Positions 6,124 to 11,513 of a stretch of 11,674 bases of DNA are shown here, piece by piece (the stretch's first letter is position 1; each line of letters starts with the position of its first letter). The notes beneath the pieces were generated by a model. That model did not search any database, was not told where the DNA came from, and worked only from the letters and a program-made list of their open reading frames with translations. Where the stretch lies: assembly GCA_026770585.1 (NCBI GenBank), contig MU646638.1, forward strand, positions 182,222 through 193,895, read 5' to 3'. Position numbers and translations under genes: made by a program. The stretch comes from Baffinella frigidus. Taxonomy: Eukaryota > Cryptophyceae > Cryptomonadales > Baffinellaceae.

Positions 6124-6226
6124 TTCTCACTCTTCCGACTGAGGGTTGAGGGTTGAGGTTTGAGGGTTGAGGGTTGAGGGTTGAGGGTTCAGCGTTGAGG
6201 GTTGAGGGTTGAGGGAAGAGTGAGAA
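6124..6226. repeat. TTGAGGG block bracketed by 13-bp inverted repeats
   Basis: TTCTCACTCTTCC (6124-6136) and its exact reverse complement (6214-6226) enclose about ten TTGAGGG heptamers. Outside the arms, CACACG on the left (6117) faces CGTGTG on the right (6233) after a short insertion. The left arm resembles the host sequence ACGTTACTCACTCTTGATG (5255 region), so one arm may be native host and the other an inverted copy. Confidence 0.85.
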
Positions 6227-6318
6227 CACAAGGCGTGTGGTGCAGGTGCAGTCGGGATGCTATCGGCGACGCAGACGCAACCTCCCTGCTCAAACAGACT
6301 CGATTTATTACTATTATT

Positions 6319-6378
6319 TTGCTATCTTAGGGGTGGTTTTTGTGCTATGGTGAAGCTGAGTCGAGGCTAAGATAGCAA
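6319..6378 (+). repeat. 60-bp hairpin element, copy 1
   Basis: TTGCTATCTTAG and CTAAGATAGCAA are perfect 12-bp inverted ends of a 60-bp unit with a conserved interior (GTGCTATGGTGAAGCTG). It sits in a host module after CTGCTCAAACAGA. A second, diverged right arm (CCACTCTTAATATAGCCCAT) follows at 6382-6401. It could be a minimal MITE or a structured RNA sequence; no promoter is evident. Confidence 0.8.
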
Positions 6379-6400
6379 CGTCCACTCTTAATATAGCCCA

Positions 6401-6468
6401 TTACGGTGTTGTATATTGAATGTTACGGTGTTGTATATTGAATGAAACGGTGGTGTAAATTGGAGAAT
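6401..6468 (+). repeat. 22-bp tandem repeat, three units
   Basis: TTACGGTGTTGTATATTGAATG at 6401 and 6423, then a diverged third unit (AAACGGTGGTGTAAATTGGA). The related AAGGTGTTTAAAATTGAATG follows the fourth hairpin copy at about 10722, so hairpin and repeat travelled together there. Confidence 0.8.
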
Positions 6469-6549
6469 AAGATGATGGCTGGGAGCACCCGGAATGCTAT
6501 CGGCGACGCTGTGCAACCTCCCTGCTCGAACAGATTTATCATTATCATT
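6463..6549 (+). repeat. Host module fragment before hairpin copy 2
   Basis: AATAAGATGATGGCTGGGAG, then CACCCGGAATGCTATCGGCG and CAACCTCCCTGCTCGAACAG. Matches copy c and 6765-6842, giving a tandem unit of about 293 bp for hairpin copies 2 and 3. Confidence 0.75.
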
Positions 6550-6609
6550 TTGCTATCTTAGGGGTGGATTTAATGCTATGGTGAAGCTGTGTCAAGGCTA
6601 AGATAGCAA
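6550..6609 (+). repeat. 60-bp hairpin element, copy 2
   Basis: Perfect 12-bp inverted ends, interior TGCTATGGTGAAGCTGTGTC, same length as copy 1 with no gaps. Followed by GCCGACGCAACCTCCCTGC of the host module. Confidence 0.8.
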
Positions 6610-6678
6610 GCCGACGCAACCTCCCTGCGCACCAAAGCTCTGCCGCAGTCTCTTTGGACTCGTCCATTTGGTGAGATC

Positions 6679-6755
6679 GGGCTCTTTTCCGCTCGAAAGT
6701 TGACGAATGTGTACCGCAAACCCTGCATGTCAACTTAAGAAAAGTCGGTGAGCCC
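6679..6755. repeat. Imperfect inverted repeat
   Basis: GGGCTC (6679-6684) pairs with GAGCCC (6750-6755), and AAGTTGAC (6697-6704) with GTCAACTT (6729-6736). TTTTC/GAAAA align between them with a 6-nt insertion on the right. It may be a decayed foldback. The right half resembles ATGTCCACTTGAGAATAGTC at 10829. Confidence 0.5.
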
Positions 6756-6842
6756 AAGTGACGATGGCTGGGAGCACCCGGGAGGCTATCGACGCGGAAA
6801 AAAAACCTCCTTCATCAAACAGATTCAATTCAAAATCGGTTT

Positions 6843-6902
6843 TTGCTATCTTAGGGGTGGGTTTTGTGCTATGGTGGAGCTGTGTCGAGGCTCAGACAGC
6901 AA
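6843..6902 (+). repeat. 60-bp hairpin element, copy 3
   Basis: Same 60-bp length; the right end has two changes (CTCAGACAGCAA), so the arms no longer pair perfectly, while the interior GTGCTATGGTGGAGCTGTGT stays close to the others. Flanked by host module on both sides. Confidence 0.8.
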
Positions 6903-6940
6903 GCCGACGCAACCTCTCTGCTGACTGCGAATAGGGATGA

Positions 6941-6999
6941 GGTTTTGGGGTGTAGGGTTTAGGGTTTAGGGTGTAGGGTTCAGGGTTCAGGGTGCGGGG
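6941..6999 (+). repeat. Degenerate TTTAGGG block
   Basis: TGTAGGG, TTTAGGG and TTCAGGG heptamers, about seven in all, in telomere orientation. Ends the host-module zone. Confidence 0.85.
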
Positions 7000-7070
7000 T
7001 CGACCTGGAGAAGAGGAGGTCACCCCCTTGCTCCGCGAACCCCAGAAACGCCTGCTCACCAGAAAACAAT

Positions 7071-7134
7071 CAGAGTGGACACAAAAATAATCAGAGTGGG
7101 CACGAAATAATCAGAGTGGACACTCTGGTTATTT
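7071..7134. repeat. Three 20/21-bp repeats ending in a hairpin
   Basis: CAGAGTGGRCAC recurs at 7071, 7092 and 7112. The last copy is followed by its inverse: AAATAATCAGAGTG (7105-7118) faces CACTCTGGTTATTT (7121-7134), a 14-bp stem with one mismatch and a 2-nt gap. Confidence 0.75.
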
Positions 7135-7211
7135 TACTTTGCAGACCCCAGAAATGTCTGCGCAAGGACACTGTGATTCAGGCCGGGGAACTGAGTTCGG
7201 GAGGAAACAGC

Positions 7212-7330
7212 CACGCCAGAGTCTTCGAAGGGGTCGCCAAAAGTCAATTCCCCTGCAAGGCAGAAATTTTCAGAAGTCAAAGACCGTGTCCTGACACGGT
7301 TAAAAAAAACACCTCCTGCACTCTGGCGTG
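7212..7330. mobile_element. Possible foldback element with 11-bp terminal inverted repeats
   Basis: CACGCCAGAGT at 7212-7222 and its exact inverse at 7320-7330 bound 119 bp. Inside is a perfect 8-bp hairpin, ACCGTGTC-CT-GACACGGT (7283-7300), followed by TTAAAAAAAA. No target duplication is clear, so this may be a chance or structural inverted repeat. Confidence 0.45.
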
Positions 7331-7621
7331 AAGGAGGTTCGGAAGGAAAGCAAAGCCGAAATCGTTAATTATTTTTTTGGGGGGATTGAATTTGATAGAC
7401 TTTCTTTGAATATATGTTGAAAATAGTTTCAATCGTTCCAGAACCGTCTGCGCAGGGACACTGTGGTCATTTCTGTGTTTCTCCAGGCCCAATTTGGCGC
7501 GGTGGTCGGAGAAGGTGGCGACTATATCATTGAGAAATACCGACAGGCTCAGATTTCGGAAATGGTCACAAAACATCACCAATCGTTTCAAACATAACCT
7601 GTTTTCGTGGCCACGGTGCAT
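7277..7621 (-). CDS. Doubtful open frame, 114 codons, unrecognised
   Basis: This is the longest frame in the window that is not generated by a tandem repeat. It starts at the first ATG after an upstream stop. It has no recognised domain, signal peptide or membrane segment; composition is ordinary (Leu, Phe, Arg, His rich). Its last part overlaps the inverted repeat at 7212-7330. The opposite strand is also open here (7427-7594), so at most one is likely real. I see no promoter, splice or poly(A) evidence. The most probable explanation is chance. Confidence 0.12.
   Translation of the reverse strand: MHRGHENRLCLKRLVMFCDHFRNLSLSVFLNDIVATFSDHRAKLGLEKHRNDHSVPAQTVLERLKLFSTYIQRKSIKFNPPKKIINDFGFAFLPNLLHARVQEVFFLTVSGHGL
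7427..7597 (+). pseudogene. Possible terminal exon relic
   Basis: An open plus-strand frame without an early ATG runs to TAA at 7595-7597 and includes AQFGAVVGEGGDYIIEKYRQ, which looks protein-like. Just upstream, TTTCTGTGTTTCTCCAG is a plausible splice acceptor. The preceding phrase QNRLRRDTVV has a relative, QKCLRKDTVI, in the same type of frame at about 7146-7176. No family is recognised, and 56 codons is short. Confidence 0.2.
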
Positions 7622-7648
7622 ATCTGAAAATCGCGTTGTTTCGTGTCA

Positions 7649-7723
7649 CGGAACACACTGGACAACGGAACTGGGCGCTCACCTGGACCCCGCTCGACTG
7701 ACAGCGGAACGCTCAGGTGGGTG
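7649..7723 (+). repeat. Subtelomeric module W, partial copy 1
   Basis: GAACACACTGGACAACGGAA through CTCACCTGGACCCCGCTCGA to GCTCAGGTGGGTGTAGGG, matching 8413-8488. It leads straight into a TTTAGGG array. Confidence 0.85.
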
Positions 7724-8065
7724 TAGGGTTTAGGGTTTAGGGTTTAGGGTTTAGGGTTTAGGGTTTAGGGTTTAGGGTGTGGGGTTTAGGGTTTAGGGTT
7801 TAGGGTTTAGGGTTTAGGGTTTAGGGTTTAGGGTTTAGGTTTCAGGGTGTAGGGTGTGGGGTGTAGGGTGTAGGGATTAGGGTTTAGCGTATAGGGTATA
7901 GGGTGTAGGGTGTAGGGTTCGGGGTTTAGGTTTCAGAGAACAGGGTTTAGGGTATAGGGTGCAGGGTGTAGGGTGTAGGGTGTAGGGTTCGGGGGTTAGG
8001 TTCTAGGGAATAGGTTACAGGGTTTATGGTATAGGGTGTAGGGTGTAGGGTGTAGGGTGTAGGGT
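7724..8065 (+). repeat. Interstitial TTTAGGG/TGTAGGG array
   Basis: About 19 TTTAGGG heptamers with few variants (7724-7845), followed by a more diverged part with TGTAGGG, TATAGGG, TTCAGGG and TTCGGGG. A higher-order repeat is visible: GGGTTCGGGGTTTAGGTTTC (7915) recurs diverged at about 7985. The end, AGGGTTGAGGCTGACCGTGA, joins the next module W copy. Confidence 0.93.
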
Positions 8066-8211
8066 TGAGGCTGACCGTGACGCCCTCGCCAACATTCACG
8101 AAGGCTGAAAGAGGCAGGGTCTTTCCCAAACTGTTTTAAATATGGCTTTCCGCACCCGGAGGCGAACAGGTCTACGTTTCGCGAAGACACTGTTTATGTC
8201 TTCGGAAACGG
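8066..8211 (+). repeat. Module W, partial copy 2, with unrelated insert
   Basis: 8066-8110 matches 8597-8632 (GACCGTGACGCCCTCGCC...CACGAAGGCTGA). From about 8111 the sequence is unrelated and ends with a bulged hairpin at 8175-8210: CGTTTC-g-CGAAGACA, loop CTGTTTA, then TGTCTTCG-GAAACG. The rest of module W is missing here. Confidence 0.75.
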
Positions 8212-8220
8212 GTACAGGGT

Positions 8221-8315
<95 letters not shown>

Positions 8316-8317
8316 GG
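8212..8317 (+). repeat. TTGAGGG array, 15 heptamers
   Basis: Nearly pure TTGAGGG, with one variant (TTGAGAG at about 8277). All three minus-strand frames stay open through it (STLNPQP repeated), which accounts for the long minus-strand open frames at 8096-8742. Confidence 0.95.
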
Positions 8318-8484
8318 TGACCGTGACGCCCTCGCCAGCATTGACGCAGGCGGACGACCCTGCGTGCGTCTGCAGCACGAACCACCCCAGCATTCTGGAC
8401 AACGGTACTGGAGGAACACACTGGACAACGGGACTGGAGGCGCACCTGGACCCCGCTCGACTGAAAACGGGACGCTCAGGTGGG
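8318..8484 (+). repeat. Module W, full copy 3
   Basis: Runs from GTGACCGTGACGCCCTCGCC through GTGCGTCTGCAGCACGAACC and ACCCCAGCATTCTGGACAAC to GCTCAGGTGGGTGTAGGG. It contains an internal duplication (CTGGACAACGGNACTGGAGG twice, 26 bp apart). Both ends join telomere-like arrays. Confidence 0.88.
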
Positions 8485-8492
8485 TGTAGGGT

Positions 8493-8587
<95 letters not shown>

Positions 8588-8596
8588 GGGTAAGGC
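8485..8596 (+). repeat. TTGAGGG array, about 14 heptamers
   Basis: Pure TTGAGGG after the same GCTCAGGTGGGTGTAGGG junction that leads into TTTAGGG at 7724. Confidence 0.95.
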
Positions 8597-8769
8597 TGAC
8601 CGTGACGCCCTCGCCAGCATGCACGAAGGCTGAGGACCCTGCCTGCGTCTGCAGCACGAACCACCCCAGCACAACCTGTGTGGGTTTGGGGGTTAGGGGC
8701 GCAATGGCTCCAAGTGCTCGTCAGGGTCAACGACCCTGCCACCCCAGCACTGCTTGCATCCAGGAGAGG
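8597..8769 (+). repeat. Module W, copy 4, diverged
   Basis: 8597-8680 matches copy 3 (GACCGTGACGCCCTCGCCAG ... CTGCAGCACGAACCACCCCA). After a GGGTTTGGGGGTTAGGGGC tract comes CAATGGCTCCAAGTGCT (8702), the start of another module that recurs at 9073, 9523 and 9674, and a partial CGACCCTGCC...ACCCCAGC. Confidence 0.75.
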
Positions 8770-8960
8770 CCCAGGGTTTAGGGTCCTGGATTCAGGGTTT
8801 AGGGTCTAGGGTCTAGGGTCTAGGGTGTAGAGTGAGGGTTCAGGGTTAAGGGTTGAGGGTTGAGGGTTTGGGGTTTAGGTTGTAGGGTTCACGGACCACC
8901 CCAGAACCGCCTGTTTGGGGTTGAGGGTTAGGGTTTGGGGGTTAGGGGTCTCTCCTGCTG
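8770..8960 (+). repeat. Mixed telomere-like block
   Basis: TTTAGGG, TCTAGGG (four in a row near 8800-8825), TTCAGGG, TTGAGGG and TTGGGG variants, with a short ACCACCCCAGAACCGCCTG fragment at about 8896. Confidence 0.85.
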
Positions 8961-8984
8961 GCGTACAGCGGACGTGTTTGTAAT

Positions 8985-9050
8985 TAATTTATGAAACCTG
9001 ATGTTGATTTTATTAAACCTCGCTTTTAATTTATCAAAACCTCGCGTTCC
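8985..9050. repeat. AT-rich island with short direct repeats
   Basis: AATTTATGAAACCT, ATTTTATTAAACCTCGC and AATTTATCAAAACCTCGC are three diverged repeats of about 27 bp in an otherwise GC-rich setting. No gene. Confidence 0.55.
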
Positions 9051-9069
9051 TCCCGTTAGGGGTTGGGGG

Positions 9070-9180
9070 GTTCAATGGCTCAAAGGGCTGAGAGAAGGGC
9101 TGACGACCAAGCCTGCATCTGCAGCACGAACCACCCCAGGGCCGTCTGCGAGGGTTTGGGGGTTAGGGGGTTAGGGGCCA
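9070..9180 (+). repeat. Subtelomeric module V, copy 1
   Basis: TTCAATGGCTCAAAGGGCTG, then GACGACC, TGCATCTGCAGCACGAACCA and CCCCAGGGCCGTCTG, followed by G-rich tract. Matches 9519-9600; spacing 450 bp. Confidence 0.75.
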
Positions 9181-9279
9181 GGGGATAGGAGAGGCCCAAC
9201 ACTGTTCACCGCACAGTTGGCTTCGAAGGAAATATCGTCCAGAAATCTGGTGGAACTGTCGGCCACTCCAGGTAAACCT

Positions 9280-9472
9280 CCACCAGCCCCCACGGTTTGG
9301 ACAAACCGATGAATTTAGACTTTTGTGAAAAAGCAGTTTTAAAACTCCAAACACCCTGCAGTGATCAAGTTTTGGGAGTTTTTAAAAATAATCGACGTCG
9401 GGATCCGACGGTCTGCAAGGGCATTACGTACCGCGAAAATCGGTCATTTGTGCAAACCGTGAGGGTTGGTGG
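9280..9472. mobile_element. MITE-like foldback, family A copy 2 (about 193 bp)
   Basis: Terminal arms CCACCAGCCCCCACGGTTTG (9280) and, reversed from 9472, CCACCAACCCTCACGGTTTG match at 23 of 26 positions. A nested pair (TTTTAAAACTCC / GGGAGTTTTTAAAA) and the central GTCGGGATCCGAC palindrome lie inside. Same family as 4264-4399 but longer by about 57 bp. A plus-strand open frame through it (9297-9632) is not supported by anything else. Confidence 0.75.
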
Positions 9473-9706
9473 CTGCATGGGGGTGTTGTTTGGGGGGTTG
9501 GGGGTTAGGGATTGGGGGGTTAAATGGCTCCAAGGGCTGAAGAGACGACGAACCTGTATGAGTCTGCATCACAAACCACCCCAGGGCCACCTGGATGGGG
9601 TTGGGGGTTTGGGGGTTTGGCGTTGGGGGTGAGGGTTCAGGGTTTAGGGTTGAGGGAGAGGGTCGAGGGGGTCAATGGCTCCAAGGGCTCAAGGAAAAGC
9701 AATCCA
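9473..9706 (+). repeat. Module V copies 2 and 3 with G-rich tracts
   Basis: AAATGGCTCCAAGGGCTGAA (9521) leads to GCATCACAAACCACCCCAGG, as in copy 1. A shorter copy, CAATGGCTCCAAGGGCTCAA, begins at 9673. Degenerate TTGGGGG/TTTAGGG heptamers lie between them. Confidence 0.75.
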
Positions 9707-9775
9707 GTTGACAAAATGGCTCCAATTTCTCGATTTTCCATTATTTCCGGTGGCCAACTTCTCTGCACAGCGCTC
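9707..9775 (-). mobile_element. Solo arm of the 172-bp TA-flanked MITE
   Basis: The 69 bases match the reverse complement of 5261-5329 without gaps and with three differences, ending in the element's terminal GCACAGCGCTC. The opposite arm is absent, and no TA follows the end (TGA). It is closer to the left arm of the 5.3-kb copy than the two arms of that copy are to each other. Confidence 0.85.
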
Positions 9776-9863
9776 TGAACTAGAGGCGCGGGCCTCGGAG
9801 CTCCGGCCCAGCCCAGGGCCTACAGCACTGGAGAGAGACCTGTATTACTACCAACACGTTTGC

Positions 9864-9928
9864 GGTTTAGGGTTTAAGGTTTATGTTTAGGGTCTAGGGT
9901 CTAGGGTTCAGGGTTCAGGGTTCAGGGT

Positions 9929-10001
<73 letters not shown>

Positions 10002-10053
10002 AGGTTGAAGGTTGAGGGTTGAGGGTTGAGGGTTGAGGGTTTAGGGTTTGGGG
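9864..10053 (+). repeat. Interstitial TTTAGGG-to-TTGAGGG array
   Basis: Short TTTAGGG, TCTAGGG and TTCAGGG runs are followed by about 15 TTGAGGG heptamers (9928-10036, two of them TTGAAGG) and a return to TTTAGGG. The minus-strand open frames here are repeat by-products. Confidence 0.93.
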
Positions 10054-10115
10054 GTGCCTGCATCGCCATCCCTGCCGCGACAGTGTCCCACGGGATATCC
10101 CGCGGGGCACCCTTC
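10054..10115 (+). repeat. Module U, copy 1
   Basis: GGGGGTGCCTGCATCGCCAT, CGCGACAGTGTCCCACGGG and CGGGATATCCCG (a 12-bp palindrome), ending GCGGGGCACCC. Matches 10316-10377 closely. GGGTGCC at the start is inverse to GGCACCC at the end. Confidence 0.8.
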
Positions 10116-10182
10116 AACCATAAACCATACACCATAAACCCTAAACCATAAACCATTATCCATAAAACCTAAACCCTCAACT
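10116..10182 (-). repeat. Inverted, degenerate telomere-like tract
   Basis: CCATAAACC and CCCTAAACC units: the C-rich strand reads left to right, opposite to every other block in the window. Only one perfect CCCTAAA is present, with many CCATAAA variants. Confidence 0.8.
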
Positions 10183-10315
10183 CCTTTGGGGCGTGCGCCA
10201 CACCCGTCATTTCCTAGATTACCCGACATTCCCGAAATTTCGAGCATATCACGGTTTGAGGTTTTACGTTTTACGGTAAAAGGTATAGGGGTTAGGTGTT
10301 GGGGTTTCGGGTTTG

Positions 10316-10377
10316 GGGGTGCCTGCATCGCCATCCCCGCTGCGACGGTATCCCACGGGATATCACGCGGGGCATGC
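10316..10377 (+). repeat. Module U, copy 2
   Basis: GGGGGTGCCTGCATCGCCAT, CTGCGACGGTATCCCACGGG, ATATCACGCGGGGCATGC. The copies differ by a few substitutions; the palindrome is lost here (GGGATATCACG). Confidence 0.8.
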
Positions 10378-10397
10378 GAGACACAAACGCACGCCCC

Positions 10398-10455
10398 CAC
10401 GCACGCCAGCAGCCCGAGGATCGCTGGGAACCGCTCCGGAGACGCCAACGCCTGC
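10398..10455 (+). repeat. Module T, copy 1
   Basis: ACGCACGCCAGCAGCCCGAG, then GATCGCTGGGAACCGCTC and GACGCCAACGCCTGC. Matches 10545-10602, 147 bp downstream. Confidence 0.8.
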
Positions 10456-10544
10456 GCATCACGCGGAATTCGAGGGGTTCCGGATTAATCGCGGGTGTGC
10501 GAGTGACTGGTGACTGGCACGCGAACCGGCTGCAATCCGCCGCG

Positions 10545-10602
10545 ACGCACGCTACCAGCCCGAGAGTCGCTGGGAACCGCTCGGGTGACGCCAGCGCCTG
10601 CA
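10545..10602 (+). repeat. Module T, copy 2
   Basis: ACGCACGCTACCAGCCCGAG, then AGTCGCTGGGAACCGCTCGG and GACGCCAGCGCCTGC. Direct repeat of 10398-10455. Open frames across this GC-rich stretch show no recognised domain. Confidence 0.8.
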
Positions 10603-10631
10603 TTTCATATGGACACAAATTTAGTTCAAAT

Positions 10632-10741
10632 CACCTTTTGACATCTTACGGGTGGACTTTGTGCTATGGTGAAACTATGTCGAGGCTGAGATAGAAAAAA
10701 TCGACCGTAAGATAGCTCAAAAAGGTGTTTAAAATTGAATG
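10632..10741 (+). mobile_element. 60-bp hairpin element, copy 4, in a longer inverted repeat
   Basis: 10638-10697 aligns without gaps to the three copies at 6.3-6.9 kb (interior GTGCTATGGTGAAACTATGT). Here the short arms are eroded, but a longer pair is clear: CACCTTTTGACATCTTACGG (10632) faces CCGTAAGATAGCTCAAAAAGG and TG (to 10727). Copy 1 aligns base for base with this whole right side through GAATTG/GAATG, so the ancestral unit was about 110 bp and the 60-bp form is the shorter of two possible pairings. Confidence 0.75.
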
Positions 10742-10829
10742 TGTTTCCGTGTTCGATGTCTGTTTTTTTTTTCATGCGGCGTTGGACTACGGTGGGCCCT
10801 AGACCTCCTCGGACCGAATCTCGTGCCAT

Positions 10830-10908
10830 GTCCACTTGAGAATAGTCTGACAGTCAACCCGCGTGATGCACATGGCTAGACCGTGGAGAGGAAGAACGTG
10901 GCGGACCG
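10830..10908 (+). repeat. Module S, copy 1
   Basis: TCCACTTGAGAATAGTCTGA, CAGTCAACCCGCG, then TAGACCGTGGAGAGGAAGAACG. Matches 11376-11460. A foldback element begins at its end. Confidence 0.75.
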
Positions 10909-11082
10909 CACGAGGCTATCCATGCGAACGGAATAAAAGGACAGTTTGAAAATTGTGGGGAAATGGTCACGTTTCCGCCCGTTCAGCGGGCGGAAACGTG
11001 ATCATTTGCTGACTTTTGGCGTGTTTCCTGGGCAATAATCCAATAATTGACTGATGAATCTGTTCGCATGGATAGCCTCGTG
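10909..11082. mobile_element. 174-bp nested foldback element
   Basis: Outer arms 10909-10932 and 11059-11082 are 24 bp with one mismatch (CACGAGGCTATCCATGCGAA...). Inside is a perfect 15-bp stem, 10967-10981 with 10987-11001 (TCACGTTTCCGCCCG), around a TTCAG loop, extended by AAATGG/TCATTT with one mismatch. The DNA between the two stem systems pairs poorly. No coding capacity. It splits a module S copy; the duplication length is unclear. Confidence 0.83.
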
Positions 11083-11116
11083 TGGGAGAGCGCACGACAT
11101 GCTGGAGCAGGAAATT

Positions 11117-11284
11117 TCTCACCAAATTTCATCTCGAAAAATAACTGAATCCGTTCCCTTATCAGAGCTGTTCATTTAATTAGGAGGCCTAATCAAATTT
11201 ACTATGCCCTACCTAATTTCTCCTATCCAACCTCCTATTGAAAAGAAACTGATTCAGTTATCTTCCGAGATGAAATGGGTGAGA
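11117..11284. mobile_element. 168-bp foldback element
   Basis: Arms 11117-11151 and 11251-11284 are inverted, about 34 bp, with a 1-nt gap and few mismatches (TCTCACC...ATTTCATCTCG...ATAACTGAATC). The inner part has ATTAGG-AGG-CCTAAT at about 11180-11194. Unrelated by eye to its neighbour at 10909-11082. Flanks CATGCTGGAGCAG and TATGCTGGGACAG resemble each other, perhaps a diverged duplication. Confidence 0.8.
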
Positions 11285-11302
11285 CCCAATATGCTGGGAC
11301 AG

Positions 11303-11460
11303 AACTAGACCTTGGAGAGCAGGAACGTACCGTACGGCCCGCAAAGGTCTCAGATAGAGAGCCTAGACCTTCGAGCTATCTCAACTAGAGAATATTCAAG
11401 CAGTCAACCCGGACGAGGCAGGGAGACCTTGGAGAGTAAGAACGCCGCGGATAGCGCACA
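11303..11460 (+). repeat. Module S, copies 2 and 3
   Basis: TAGACCTTGGAGAGCAGGAACG begins at 11306; TAGACCTTCGAGC at 11363; the fuller copy, TCAACTAGAGAATATTCAAG, CAGTCAACCCGG, then AGACCTTGGAGAGTAAGAACG, spans 11380-11442. 11461-11513 is GC-rich unique sequence up to the telomeric array. Confidence 0.7.
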
Positions 11461-11513
11461 CGCCACCCCCCGCCACCGCGCGACTGAGTGCCCCGTACCG
11501 CACCGTGCCTGCT

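Noticed and set aside
6319-6378. tRNA or snRNA gene
   Set aside because: At 60 bp, with a 12-bp terminal stem and no cloverleaf, A/B boxes or recognisable snRNA motif, it does not fit either class.
7283-7309. Bacterial-type terminator (perfect 8-bp stem followed by an A-run)
   Set aside because: The run is A on the plus strand, not T, and the context is eukaryotic; it is better read as part of the 7212-7330 inverted repeat.
8096-8742. Long minus-strand open frames rich in STLNPQP (also 9908-10156)
   Set aside because: The heptamer CCCTCAA has no stop in any frame on that strand, so any TTGAGGG array gives an open frame of seven-residue repeats.
10041-10694. Cys/Ala/Arg-rich frames of 100-135 codons on both strands
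   Set aside because: They run through duplicated modules U and T and telomere-like tracts; no motif recognised and mutually overlapping.
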